From: Gammaproteobacteria bacterium
GTDB lineage: Bacteria; Pseudomonadota; Gammaproteobacteria; Steroidobacterales; Foliamicaceae
Assembly (NCBI GenBank): GCA_026707445.1
Contig: JAPOWV010000013.1
Location: forward strand, 124,001 to 188,000
Length of the DNA: 64,000 nucleotides
Direction: 5' to 3'
Shown here: piece after piece, positions 44,097-53,379 of the stretch
Position numbering within the stretch: the stretch's first letter is position 1
How the letters are laid out: each line of letters opens with the position of its first letter
The notes under the pieces: generated by a model
What the model saw: the letters and a program-made list of their open reading frames with translations, nothing else
What the model was told of the DNA's origin: nothing
The model's database searches: none
Position numbers and translations under genes: made by a program

Positions 44097-45515
44097 CTAG
44101 ATCACGACCAGCGGGTCGTCCATGGTCGCCAGCGGTTCGAAACCGTCCTTCGTAACGACGATCAGATCTTCGAGGTGGGCGCCGCCCCAGCCGATCTCCA
44201 GAGACGGCATGTCGATGGTCAGCGTCATGTTCTCCCGGAACGTCAGGTCGTCGGCAACCATGAACGGCAAGCCGTCCCGGTAAGGCTGGTCCGTATGCTG
44301 CAGCCCGACGGAATGCGGCGAGGCGCCGAAGGTGGCCCTGGCCAGCGCGGCGTTCGCCTTGTTCATGGCCTCTCCCGCATGCGCCCGCAGTTCCGAATAC
44401 TTCAGGCCGGGACGAATCACGTCCAGCGCCGCTTCGTAGCCCTTGCGGATGATGCCGACCCGGTCGAGGACGTCCTTGCGCGGCTCGCCCAGGCACCAGG
44501 TGCGGCCGAAATCGCCGTGGTAGTAGTTGATCTGGCATACCGCGTCGACCATCATCGGGCGTCCCGGCACGACTTCGCCGTCGGCGAAGCCGCCGATAGT
44601 GCCCATCGCTATCCATATCGCCTTCGCACCGCGTTTGGCCGCTTCCTCGAGGAAAAGCTGGTCCGTGTCCGCCTTCGTCATGCCCGCTTCGATCTGCCGA
44701 AGCATCGCCATGCAGGCGTCCTGGTTGGCCCGCGCCGCGGCGCGCATGTGCACCAGTTCCACGTCGGACTTGATCATCCGGATCTTGCGAAAGGTGTTGT
44801 CGCCCGGAACGCAGGTGATCCTGTCCTGCCCCAGGCTGGACAGGATGTGGGCGATGCTCATGTCGTCCACCGCGACCCGCGCCTTCGCCAGTCCCGCTTC
44901 ATCCAGCGCGCGCACCAGCGCCCATTCCGGCGTGGCCGCCTTGCTGTTCTCGAAGCGATGCTCCATCTCCACCCAGCCCCGTTCGATGTCCGTAAGGCTT
45001 TCCTCCCGGATCGGCCGGCGGATGCCGCCGCGGGTGTCCGGCGGCTGGTTCCAGGTTTCGGGGTCCAGGTACTTCTCCCACGCCACCGGCGCGCTGTACG
45101 GGATGATCTCGGGGTACTCGCGCTCGGCGTTGGCGATGAACCACAGGTCGGTTGAGGCAACGACCAGGAAAGAAGGCTTGCCGGGGTCGCGGGGCATTAC
45201 CGCGAAGCTGGGAATGGCCCTGAGCTTCTGCACCTCGTAGGAGAAGTAGTTGCCCAGGTAGAAGACGTTGACCGGGTTGAGCGCGACGATTCCGTCGACG
45301 CCCTCCTGTTCCATGACCTCGTAGGCGCGCGGCCTGTTGACCAGGCTGCGCCCGTCGAAATCCTCTCCGGGGACCGGTCCGGGAGCGATAAGCCCCCAGT
45401 TGGCCTGCGCCGTTTCGGAGCCCAGCATGGTCGCCCCGAGCGCGAAGGCGGCGCCTCCCGCCAGGCCGGCGAAAAAATCGCGGCGTTCGATGTGATAGGG
45501 ATCGTGTTTCGTCAT
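44097..45515 (-). CDS. Tat-type exported M24 (Xaa-Pro peptidase/creatinase-fold) protein
   Basis: This 472-aa protein starts IERRDFFAGLAGGAAFALGATML after a short polar stretch, a Tat-type signal. The C-terminal pita-bread domain has the metal ligands VDAVCQINYYHGDFGRT (two Asp, spaced 11), SPHSVGLQH (His) and GAHLEDLIVV (final Glu). At the fourth ligand the sequence is LTIDMP where TIEPG is usual, an Asp-for-Glu change. It may be a peptidase, or a non-peptidase such as creatinase or DMSP-lyase-type relative. Four-base overlap with the PLP gene. Start ATG 45515; a longer reading runs over that gene. Confidence 0.78.
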   Translation of the reverse strand: MTKHDPYHIERRDFFAGLAGGAAFALGATMLGSETAQANWGLIAPGPVPGEDFDGRSLVNRPRAYEVMEQEGVDGIVALNPVNVFYLGNYFSYEVQKLRAIPSFAVMPRDPGKPSFLVVASTDLWFIANAEREYPEIIPYSAPVAWEKYLDPETWNQPPDTRGGIRRPIREESLTDIERGWVEMEHRFENSKAATPEWALVRALDEAGLAKARVAVDDMSIAHILSSLGQDRITCVPGDNTFRKIRMIKSDVELVHMRAAARANQDACMAMLRQIEAGMTKADTDQLFLEEAAKRGAKAIWIAMGTIGGFADGEVVPGRPMMVDAVCQINYYHGDFGRTWCLGEPRKDVLDRVGIIRKGYEAALDVIRPGLKYSELRAHAGEAMNKANAALARATFGASPHSVGLQHTDQPYRDGLPFMVADDLTFRENMTLTIDMPSLEIGWGGAHLEDLIVVTKDGFEPLATMDDPLVVI

Positions 45516-46870
45516 AGCGTTCCCTCCGAGAAGATCCGGTGGACTCCCTCGGCCAGCCGGTCCACCTGCTCCTCCGTGTTGTAGTGGTGGGTCGAGGCGC
45601 GCACGGTGTTCAGGCCGTGGTCGGTTTCCCGCACCCAAACGCGGTTGCGCCGCCATAGCGTGTCGACGACTTCCATCCGGTCGAAACCGTCGAGGGTGAA
45701 TCCGGTCAGGCCGCAGCAGAGTTCGGGGTGGTCCGAGGCGTACAGGGTCACTCCGGGAATCTCCCTGAGCCTCTCCCGCAGCCTCGCGGCCAGAGCCCGA
45801 ACGCGTTGCTCGATACGTCCGCGACCGATGGCGTTCTGAAACTCGAGTGCCCTGATCGTTGCCAGCAGCAGCGGGCCGGCGCGCTGACTGAGGCGATCGT
45901 AGCGCTTGGCGCCGGCCTCCTCTTCGTCCCAACCCATCGACGCCACCGTCGGCCAGACCCGATCCTGCGACTCGCGCCGCATGTAGAGAAAACCCGTCCC
46001 GACCGGCGCGCCCGCCCACTTGTAGGGACTGGACGCATAGAAGTCGGCACCGAGATCGTTCATGTCCAGGTCGATCATCCCAATTGCGTGCGCGCCATCG
46101 ACGAGCGTAAGGATGCCGCGGGTCCGGGCCAGGGCCGCAAGTTCTCTTACCGGGAGCATGAAGCCGGTGGGATAGGTGGCGTGGCTGACGCTGATCACGC
46201 GGGTGCGCGGCGTTATGGCGTCCTCGAAGCGGTTCAGGATTTCCGCCGGGTCCGAGGCGGGAATCGGAAACGGCAGTTCCCTTACGACGACTCCGTACCG
46301 TTTCGCCTTGATTTTCCAGGGCTCCAGCCCGCCGGGATGCTCGTGGAAGGTGCACAGAATCTCGTCCCCGGCGTTCAGGTCCAGACCGTTGGCGATAAAG
46401 CTCATGCCCTCGGTGGTATTCCGGGTCAGGGCGACCTCGCCGGGCGCAGCATTGACGAACGATGCCAGTTTCTCGCGCAAGACGTCCTGGACGGCTTCCT
46501 GGCGCGGGTTCTCGCGGCCCGGATCGGCGGCCAGCGCGCGGTAGCCATCGACCACGGCGTAGAACACGGGCTTGGGCAACGGACCGAGCGTGCCGCTGTT
46601 CATATACGCCAGCTCATCGGAGATCAGGAACTCACGGCGCACCTCCGCCCAGAAATCCTCTTCGGGCAGCGCTTCCGCCTGCGCCTTCTCTATCGCCGCG
46701 ATGGACGCCCTGGCCTCGGCCACCCGCGGACGCCCGGCCAGAAGGGCCCCGGCCGACCCCGCCGCCATCGCGCCCAGGAATTGACGGCGCGAAACATCGG
46801 CCGCGGTGCCCGGCTCCAGTGCCGTTTCAGGCAAGGGTTCGAGTGCCGTGTCCGACAGATACCTTCGCAT
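45512..46870 (-). CDS. Tat-type exported class V PLP-dependent enzyme (isopenicillin N epimerase-like)
   Basis: This 452-aa protein has about 25 residues followed by SRRQFLGAMAAGSAGALLAG, a Tat-type signal. The fold-type I core shows LTRNTTEGMSFIANG, LVDGAHAIGMIDLDM and the Schiff-base Lys in YASSPYKWAGAPVGTG. Class V members include isopenicillin N epimerase, cysteine desulfurases and kynureninase-like enzymes, and those closest in style to this sequence act on amino-acid derivatives. Export of a PLP enzyme is uncommon and implies folding with cofactor before Tat transport. Start ATG 46870 has GAGAGGG upstream. Confidence 0.8.
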   Translation of the reverse strand: MRRYLSDTALEPLPETALEPGTAADVSRRQFLGAMAAGSAGALLAGRPRVAEARASIAAIEKAQAEALPEEDFWAEVRREFLISDELAYMNSGTLGPLPKPVFYAVVDGYRALAADPGRENPRQEAVQDVLREKLASFVNAAPGEVALTRNTTEGMSFIANGLDLNAGDEILCTFHEHPGGLEPWKIKAKRYGVVVRELPFPIPASDPAEILNRFEDAITPRTRVISVSHATYPTGFMLPVRELAALARTRGILTLVDGAHAIGMIDLDMNDLGADFYASSPYKWAGAPVGTGFLYMRRESQDRVWPTVASMGWDEEEAGAKRYDRLSQRAGPLLLATIRALEFQNAIGRGRIEQRVRALAARLRERLREIPGVTLYASDHPELCCGLTGFTLDGFDRMEVVDTLWRRNRVWVRETDHGLNTVRASTHHYNTEEQVDRLAEGVHRIFSEGTL

Positions 46871-46941
46871 CAGCGTCCCTCTCCGAATCGCGGAAAGCCC
46901 ATAATAGACTACGCCGCTCAAACGGCCCTGCGAGAGACAGG

Positions 46942-48501
46942 TTGGTAATTCCCCCGAAAACACACGCCGGAAAGTTGCGCCTTGCCCGAACCGTGCTCTG
47001 GTCGGCGTTCGTTCTCGGATTTGCGGCAACCGGCGTCGCGCCGCAGGCACATGCGGAGGAAGCGCCGCTGCGCGTGGCCGTGACGCTCATGCCGGCCAGT
47101 TTCGGCGATCCGTTTCGGACCCTGGGCGTCCCCGGGGACTGGGTCTGGCGCCAGATCTTCGACCCGCTCACCGAAAGCGACGACGAAGGACGCATTGTTC
47201 CGCTGCTGGCCGAGAGTTTCGAGAACCTGGGCCCCAACACCTGGCGTTTCGTGCTGCGCGAAGGCGTGCGCTATGCCAACGGCCGGCCATTCAACGCATT
47301 CTCGGCAAAGGAGGTTTTCGACTGGCTGATCAGCGACGAGGGCCAGGCGACGGTAGTGGGCTGGGAAATGCGCCGGGTCAGCAAGGTCGAGGCGCCCGAC
47401 GCCCGCACGCTGATCTTCACCACCTGGGAACCGGACCCGGTCCTGCCCAACCGGCTGACCTCCGCGATGATGGTCGAGCCGCAGGCCTGGCGCGAAATGG
47501 GCCGGCAGGGCTTTTCGCGAACCCCTGTGGGCACGGGTTCGTACCTGCTCACGGACTGGCAGAACCGCAACGGCGCGGTGGTGCTGACGGCCAACCCTTA
47601 TGCCTGGCGGCCGCCCGGAATTTCCCGGGTGGAGATGTATCCCCTGCGCGACCACGCTTCCCGTTTGCAGGCGGCCCTGTCCGGCCAACTGGACATCATC
47701 ATGTCCTTGCGCCCCGAGCAACTGGACATCTTTCGCAGCCGCGGCTTTACCGTCCACGCCGACATCCTGCGGCAGATCCTGGCCTTCGCCTTTGACGTGA
47801 CCGGGCATCCCGACTCGCCGATCGCAGACGTTCGCGTTCGCCAGGCGTTCAACCATGCCATTGACCGCAAGGCAATCTCGGAAGACATCCTTCAGGGCTT
47901 TGCTCCGCCGGCCAGCCAGGGATCGGCGCCCAACGTATTCGGCCACAACCCGCGGATCAGGCCCTATCCCCACGATCCGGACAAGGCCCGGGAGCTGCTC
48001 GCCGAAGCAGGCTACCCGCAGGGTTTCTCCACCCAGGTGCAGGTCATAACCGGCACCTATCCCAACGACCTGGAAATCTTCGCCAAGCTGCAGCAGGACC
48101 TGGCAGCGGTGGGCATTGACATGGCGTTCCGCAGGGTGCTGTTCTCCGACTGGATCCGCCAGTATTTCCAGGGCGCCTGGCGCACCGAACTCTTTACCCT
48201 GGCCTGGAACACCGCGCCACACAACGACGCCTTGCGTCCCATGGAGCAATACTCCTGCCTCAAGGCCCGTCCGTTCTTCTGCGACGAAACGCTCCGCGCG
48301 GGACTCGTGGCGGCAGGCCGCGAAATGGACACTCGGCGAAGGGAGGCCCTGCTGCACGAACTGGCTCTCGAGTACCGGCGGCGCGCCCCCAGCCTGCTGC
48401 TGCTGGAATACGGTCACATGTGGGTGGTGGCGCCGGGCCTGAGCGGGTTCCGCGTGCGCACGCGGGCCCCGGAACTCTACCGGGTAGAGCGGGTCGAATG
48501 A
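46942..48501 (+). CDS. ABC importer substrate-binding protein (family 5, peptide type)
   Basis: This 519-aa extracytoplasmic protein has a signal peptide (TVLWSAFVLGFAATGVAPQAHA, then EEAPLRV). The family 5 (DppA/OppA-like) pattern is clear: VWRQIFDPLTESDDEGRIVPLLAESFE, FVLREGVRYANGRPFNAFSAKEV and VRVRQAFNHAIDRKAI. The start is TTG 46942 with GAGAGA upstream; no ATG or GTG gives a signal peptide here. It is divergent from the two Tat enzymes across 71 bp, a likely shared promoter region. ATGA overlap with the permease gene. Confidence 0.87.
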   Translation: MVIPPKTHAGKLRLARTVLWSAFVLGFAATGVAPQAHAEEAPLRVAVTLMPASFGDPFRTLGVPGDWVWRQIFDPLTESDDEGRIVPLLAESFENLGPNTWRFVLREGVRYANGRPFNAFSAKEVFDWLISDEGQATVVGWEMRRVSKVEAPDARTLIFTTWEPDPVLPNRLTSAMMVEPQAWREMGRQGFSRTPVGTGSYLLTDWQNRNGAVVLTANPYAWRPPGISRVEMYPLRDHASRLQAALSGQLDIIMSLRPEQLDIFRSRGFTVHADILRQILAFAFDVTGHPDSPIADVRVRQAFNHAIDRKAISEDILQGFAPPASQGSAPNVFGHNPRIRPYPHDPDKARELLAEAGYPQGFSTQVQVITGTYPNDLEIFAKLQQDLAAVGIDMAFRRVLFSDWIRQYFQGAWRTELFTLAWNTAPHNDALRPMEQYSCLKARPFFCDETLRAGLVAAGREMDTRRREALLHELALEYRRRAPSLLLLEYGHMWVVAPGLSGFRVRTRAPELYRVERVE

Positions 48502-49424
48502 TTCTTTCCGGGCTGGCCCAGCGCCTGGCGCGGCTCGCGATCCTGTTGCTGGGCGTGAACGCGCTGCTGTTCGTTGCGCTTGGCCTGGCCGGCGATCCGG
48601 CCCTGATGCTGGCCGGCGAGGACCCGACGCCGGAGCTGCTCGAACGCATCCGCGCCGAATACGGCCTCGACCTTCCCGTCTGGCAGCGCTACCTGGTGCA
48701 GCTGGGGCGTATGGCGCAACTCGACTTCGGCGTCTCGATCTATACCGGCCAGCCGGCCCTGTCCATGGCGCTGGAACAACTGCCGGGCACTTTGCTGATG
48801 GCGGTGCTGAGCATGGCGTTGACGCTGATCACGGCAATCCCCGCCGGCGTCTGGATCGGCCATCGCCCCGAGGCCGCTTCCCGCCGATTCGGCGCCGCAC
48901 TGACTGCCGTGGCGCAGGGCATCCCCGGCTTCGTCATGGCGCTGGTGCTGATCCAGCTATTCGTGGTGCGGCTCGGCTGGCTGCCCTCGCTCGGTTACGC
49001 CCAGCCGGCCGCGTGGATCCTGCCGAGTATTTCCCTGGGCTTCTTCCTCGCGCCGAAACTGTGCCGCGTGGTCAGCGCCGGCGTTGCCGAGGCGATGCAG
49101 GAGGACTACATACGCACCGCCCGGGCCAACGGCGCCTCGATGCGGTTCATCCTCTGGCGGGAGGCGCTGCCCGCCGCCCTGCCGGCGGCCGTCGCGCTGG
49201 TCGGCACCCAGTTCGCCTTCCTGGTATCCGGTGTGGTGCTGATCGAAACCCTGTTCCTGTGGCCCGGCATCGGCCTGCTGCTGCTGCACTCGGCCCAGAA
49301 CCTGGACTTTCCGGTGCTTCAGGCGATCTGCTTTGTCGTCGCCTTACTGGTCTTTGCGGTCAACAATCTGGCGGATGCCCTGCTGCGACTGATTGATCCA
49401 AGGCTGAGGCCAGCAACGCAATGA
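48498..49424 (+). CDS. ABC importer permease, DppB-like
   Basis: This 308-aa inner-membrane permease has about six helices. It shows the family's ERIRAEYGLDLPVWQRYLVQLGRMAQLDFGVS near the N-terminus and the EAA-type loop EDYIRTARANGASMRFILWREALPAALP. The start is ATG 48498, which overlaps the SBP stop. It forms the first of two permeases and is coupled to the second by ATGA. Confidence 0.9.
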   Translation: MILSGLAQRLARLAILLLGVNALLFVALGLAGDPALMLAGEDPTPELLERIRAEYGLDLPVWQRYLVQLGRMAQLDFGVSIYTGQPALSMALEQLPGTLLMAVLSMALTLITAIPAGVWIGHRPEAASRRFGAALTAVAQGIPGFVMALVLIQLFVVRLGWLPSLGYAQPAAWILPSISLGFFLAPKLCRVVSAGVAEAMQEDYIRTARANGASMRFILWREALPAALPAAVALVGTQFAFLVSGVVLIETLFLWPGIGLLLLHSAQNLDFPVLQAICFVVALLVFAVNNLADALLRLIDPRLRPATQ

Positions 49425-50266
49425 CCGTGGCACCGACGCTGAACCGGGTGCTCGCGCCGCTCAAGGCGTCGCCGCAACTGGCGCTCGGCGCGGCGGCGCT
49501 GCTGGGCTGGGTGCTGCTCCTCGCGCTGAGCGGACTGCTGCAGACGCACGACCCGCAGTTGGGCGACCTGTCCCAGCGCTTCGCCCCGGCAGGCACGGCG
49601 GACCATTTGCTGGGCACCGACAACCTGGGCCGGGACCTGTGGTCGCGGGTTCTGTCGGGCCTTCCCTGGTCGGTGGGCGTGGCCACCGTTTCCTGCACGC
49701 TGGCGCTGCTGCTGGGCGGCACGCTGGGCATGTGCGCCGCGCAGTTCCCGGGCTATCCCCGCAACATCATCAATCAACTCGTGGACGCCACGCTGTCCTT
49801 TCCGGGGCTGGTCGCGGCGATCATCATAGTGACCGTGGCCGGCCGGGGATTCTGGCCGCTCAGCATCACACTGGGGCTGTTGAGCTGGCCGGTCTTCGCC
49901 CGCGTGGTCTACGCCGAGAGCCTGCGCCTGCTGGCTCAGGACTACGTAACGGCAGCCCGCGTCATGGCGGTGAGCACGCCGCGCATTCTCCTGGGACACC
50001 TGCTGCCGGGACTGCGTCCGGTGCTGGCGGTGGTCTTCACCTTTCATTTCGCCGACATGCTGGTCGCGGAAAGCGCCCTCTCCTTCCTGGGGCTCGGCGC
50101 ACCCCTGGGCGTTCCCACCTGGGGAGCGCTGCTGCAGGAATCGCGCGACTTTCTCATCGTCGCCCCCTGGCTGATGGTCGCGCCTGCCACCGCAATCGCT
50201 CTGCTGGTCGTGTCCATCCACCTCCTGGGCGACGGGCTGAGCGCGTTGGATCGCGCCCGACAATGA
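49421..50266 (+). CDS. ABC importer permease, DppC-like
   Basis: This 281-aa permease has an N-terminal helix, the LLGTDNLGRDLWSRVLSGLPWSVGV motif of DppC/OppC proteins and the EAA loop ESLRLLAQDYVTAARVMAVSTPRILLGHLLP. It pairs with the preceding permease to form the membrane pore. Four-base overlaps on both sides. Confidence 0.92.
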   Translation: MTVAPTLNRVLAPLKASPQLALGAAALLGWVLLLALSGLLQTHDPQLGDLSQRFAPAGTADHLLGTDNLGRDLWSRVLSGLPWSVGVATVSCTLALLLGGTLGMCAAQFPGYPRNIINQLVDATLSFPGLVAAIIIVTVAGRGFWPLSITLGLLSWPVFARVVYAESLRLLAQDYVTAARVMAVSTPRILLGHLLPGLRPVLAVVFTFHFADMLVAESALSFLGLGAPLGVPTWGALLQESRDFLIVAPWLMVAPATAIALLVVSIHLLGDGLSALDRARQ

Positions 50267-51879
50267 GCGGTTCGGCGTCCCTGCTGCGGATACGCGGACT
50301 CTGCGTGGATTTCCCGCAGAGCGGAAGAATCCTGCACAACGTATCGCTGGATGCGGCCGAGGGAGAAATCGTGGGCCTGGTGGGTGAATCCGGCGCCGGC
50401 AAGACGCTGGCGGCGCTGGCCATTCTTGGCTTGATACCCGCGCCGGGACACGTCACCGGCGGCAAGGTGTTCATCAGGGACCGGGAACTGACGAAACTCG
50501 GCGAGCAGGCCCTGCGGCCGTTGCGCGGGCGGCTCGCCGGGTTCGTGTTTCAGGACCCCCTGAAGTCGCTCAACCCGGTCCGCCGGATCGGTTCCGCGCT
50601 GGTCGAAAGCGCCATGCGCCATTCCGGGCTGAGCAGAAAACAGGCGCGCGAAAGGGCAATGGAAGCCTTGCGTTCGGTTGAACTGGCCAATCCGGAGTCG
50701 GCCATGCGCGCCTACCCGCACCAGTTCTCGGGCGGTCAGCGCCAACGCATCATGATCGCCCTGGCGCTGATCAACCGGCCGCCGCTGCTCATCGCCGACG
50801 AGCCCACCACGGCGCTGGACGCCTCGGTGCAATCACGGGTACTTGAACTGCTCAAACGCCGCGCAAAACGCCATACGCTGCTGATGATCACCCATGATCT
50901 GGCGCTGGCCGCCCGTTTCTGCGACCGCCTCTACGTCATGCACGGCGGACGGGTGGTCGAACACGGGCCGGCGCGAGAACTGTTTTCGAATCCCCGCCAC
51001 GAGTACACCCGTTCGCTGCTGGACGCGCTGCCGGGCAGGCGCACAACTGCTCCGATGCGCAGCAAGCACCGGAAATCACGTGAAGCCCTGGCCGCCGTGC
51101 GCGGCCTTACGGTCCGCTACCGGGGCGCCGCGCAGGCGGCGGTGGAGAACGTGGATTTCGCCGTTCACGCGAACGAAACCGTGTGCCTGGTGGGCGAGTC
51201 GGGGTCCGGCAAGACCACGATTGCGCGCGCGCTGGCCGGCGTAATCAGGGTTGATCCCGAGCAACTGCGGTTCCCGTCGCTGAATGACGACTTGCCGGGC
51301 GCGGCGGTCCGCGCGCGCCATCTGCAGATGGTGTTCCAGGACCCCTATTCCAGTCTCAACCCGCGTTGGCCGGTGGAACGCATCGTCGGGGAGCCGATCC
51401 GGACCCACCGCCTGTGCGGCCGTGCGGAGCAAAAGGCCCGCGTGGCCGCTCTCCTGGGCCGCGTCGGTCTGGATCCAAAGCAGATGGACCGGCGCCCGGC
51501 GGCGTTTTCCGGCGGGCAGCGCCAGCGGATCGCACTGGCGCGCGCGCTGGCGATGAATCCGCGCCTGCTGCTCGCCGATGAAGCACTCTCCGCACTGGAC
51601 ATTCGCACCCAGGCCCGGATCCTGGCGCTGCTTCGGGACATCCGCGAAGAGCGCAGGCTGGCGCTGCTGCTTATTACGCACGACCTGGCGCTGGCCGCGG
51701 AAGTGGGCGACCGCGTGATCGTGCTGCGCCGCGGAAGGATTGTCGAACAGGGCCCCGCGTCGAAGGTAATGAACGCGCCCCGGCACGAATACACTCGCGA
51801 ACTGCTCGCCGCGCAGGCGCGCTGGCGTCCGGAGAATCCCGGGCGGGAGGGTGTCCGCATGTACACTCCGCGGCTGTGA
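50263..51879 (+). CDS. Fused double ATPase of the peptide-type ABC importer
   Basis: This 538-aa protein joins two ABC ATPases, replacing separate DppD and DppF. Domain 1 (approximately residues 5-250) has Walker A GESGAGKT, signature FSGGQRQR and Walker B LLIADEPTTALD. Domain 2 (approximately 275-535) has GESGSGKT, FSGGQRQR and LLLADEALSALD. The second Walker B-adjacent sequence DEALSALD instead of DEPxSALD is mildly divergent. Fused ATPases are known, for example YejF. The stop overlaps the GTG start of the flavoprotein. Confidence 0.92.
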   Translation: MSGSASLLRIRGLCVDFPQSGRILHNVSLDAAEGEIVGLVGESGAGKTLAALAILGLIPAPGHVTGGKVFIRDRELTKLGEQALRPLRGRLAGFVFQDPLKSLNPVRRIGSALVESAMRHSGLSRKQARERAMEALRSVELANPESAMRAYPHQFSGGQRQRIMIALALINRPPLLIADEPTTALDASVQSRVLELLKRRAKRHTLLMITHDLALAARFCDRLYVMHGGRVVEHGPARELFSNPRHEYTRSLLDALPGRRTTAPMRSKHRKSREALAAVRGLTVRYRGAAQAAVENVDFAVHANETVCLVGESGSGKTTIARALAGVIRVDPEQLRFPSLNDDLPGAAVRARHLQMVFQDPYSSLNPRWPVERIVGEPIRTHRLCGRAEQKARVAALLGRVGLDPKQMDRRPAAFSGGQRQRIALARALAMNPRLLLADEALSALDIRTQARILALLRDIREERRLALLLITHDLALAAEVGDRVIVLRRGRIVEQGPASKVMNAPRHEYTRELLAAQARWRPENPGREGVRMYTPRL

Positions 51880-53369
51880 AACGCCGAGAACTGCTCAAGG
51901 GCGCAGGCGCCACCCTGACGATGATGACCCCGGCCGTGCGCGCCGGCGCGTTACTTCAGGCGCGATGGGACTTCATCATCGTGGGTGCGGGCACCGCCGG
52001 ACTGCCGGCCGCCATTCACGCCTCAAGGCGCGGCGCGAAGGTGTTGATGCTGGAAGCGGCGGACACGCTGGGCGGCACGCTGACCATGGCGTCCGGACAG
52101 GTCAGCGCGGCCGGTACCCGGCTGCAGGAGGACCAGGGCATATCCGATTCGCCGGACCGTCACTACGAAGACATCATGGAGATCACCTTCGGCGAGGCGG
52201 ACCCGGACATCATTCGACGAACCGTCGACCTCGCTCCGGATACGCTGAACTGGCTGCTCGACCAGGGCCTCGTTCCGCTGCCCGGCCATCCCGTGACCGG
52301 CGCAGCGCCGGGTCGCGCGGGTTACAGCGTCCCTCGATATTTCTGGGCCGAGGAGGCCGGGAAAGCGATCCTCAAGGTCGTTCTGGAGGAACTCGACCGG
52401 GAAATGCCGCAGGGCAATATCGCCATTCGCCTCAATACCCGGGTGACCGGGCTCCTCACATCCGATTCCGGCGCGGTGGAAGGTGTTCGGGCCGAGAGCG
52501 GCGACGAGGAATGGACCTTCCGCGGCCGCCACGTGCTGCTCACCAGCGGCGGTTACGCCATGAACCCGGACATGTTCGAGCTGCTGACCGGCTATCCGGC
52601 CTACGCCGCCGGTTCCTGGCCGCATTCCCTGGGCGACGGACTGGATCTGGCGGTCTCGGTGGGCGGCTGGCTTCGGGGTCAGCACCTTCATCGAGCCGGT
52701 ACAGGCTCTATCCTCACGGCAGGAAAATTCCCCGCCAAGGTCTATGCGCGCTTTGCGACCGTGCCGCAGGAGCGGCTTCCCTGGGAAATCTGGGTCAATG
52801 AGTCAGGTGAACGATTCATTCGCGAAGACGAACCGCTGGTGCGCCCCCGCGCTCAGGCCGTCTTGCGATTGCCGCGCCTGCGCTATGTCATCGTTTTCGA
52901 CGAAAACATCCTTGATTCCGCGCCGCCCGGACTGCCGCGGTTCAGCCGCGAAGAGTTTCTCGCCCACTGCGAGAACCACCCCATGTTCGCCCGCGCCGGC
53001 AGCCTCGAAGAACTGGCGGCGGCAGCCGACGTGGACGCGACGGGCCTGGCGCAGTCCGTCCGCGACTACAACGGGGCGGTCGCAAGCGGCGAGGACCCGC
53101 TGGGCCGCCAGCACATGCCCTTGCCCATCGCCGAACCGCCCTTCTACGCCATCACTCACCTGGGCAGTTCGGCCACATCGTCGGCCGGCGTGGTCGTGAA
53201 CAAGGCCCACCAGGTCGTGCGCGGCAACCAGGAGCCCGTCCCGGGCCTTTACGCCGCCGGCGAAGTCCTCGGCTCCGGCACTACCCTGGGCTCCACGTTC
53301 GCGCCGGGAATGATGCTCACGCCCGCGCTGTCCATCGGCCGCTGGCTGGGAATGACCCTCCCCATCTGA
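51876..53369 (+). CDS. Flavoprotein of the FAD-binding 2 (fumarate reductase/ketosteroid dehydrogenase) family
   Basis: This 497-aa protein starts at GTG 51876 with MKRRELLKGAGATLTMMTP, a Tat-like twin-arginine start. The N-terminal FAD site is DFIIVGAGTAGLPAAIHASRRGAKVLMLEAA with GGTLTMASGQVS, and the C-terminal FAD region is GLYAAGEVLGSGTTLGSTFAPGMMLTPALSIGRW. Family members include fumarate reductase-like and 3-ketosteroid dehydrogenases. The electron acceptor and substrate are not predictable. The coupling in GTGA to the ABC ATPase means it is part of the importer operon and probably acts on its substrate. Confidence 0.85.
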   Translation: MKRRELLKGAGATLTMMTPAVRAGALLQARWDFIIVGAGTAGLPAAIHASRRGAKVLMLEAADTLGGTLTMASGQVSAAGTRLQEDQGISDSPDRHYEDIMEITFGEADPDIIRRTVDLAPDTLNWLLDQGLVPLPGHPVTGAAPGRAGYSVPRYFWAEEAGKAILKVVLEELDREMPQGNIAIRLNTRVTGLLTSDSGAVEGVRAESGDEEWTFRGRHVLLTSGGYAMNPDMFELLTGYPAYAAGSWPHSLGDGLDLAVSVGGWLRGQHLHRAGTGSILTAGKFPAKVYARFATVPQERLPWEIWVNESGERFIREDEPLVRPRAQAVLRLPRLRYVIVFDENILDSAPPGLPRFSREEFLAHCENHPMFARAGSLEELAAAADVDATGLAQSVRDYNGAVASGEDPLGRQHMPLPIAEPPFYAITHLGSSATSSAGVVVNKAHQVVRGNQEPVPGLYAAGEVLGSGTTLGSTFAPGMMLTPALSIGRWLGMTLPI

Positions 53370-53379
53370 TCCCCGGGGG

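Noticed and set aside
44097-46355. 752-aa reading of the M24 gene
   Set aside because: Its first 280 codons run antiphase through the well-supported PLP enzyme gene; the Tat signal marks the true start at 45515.
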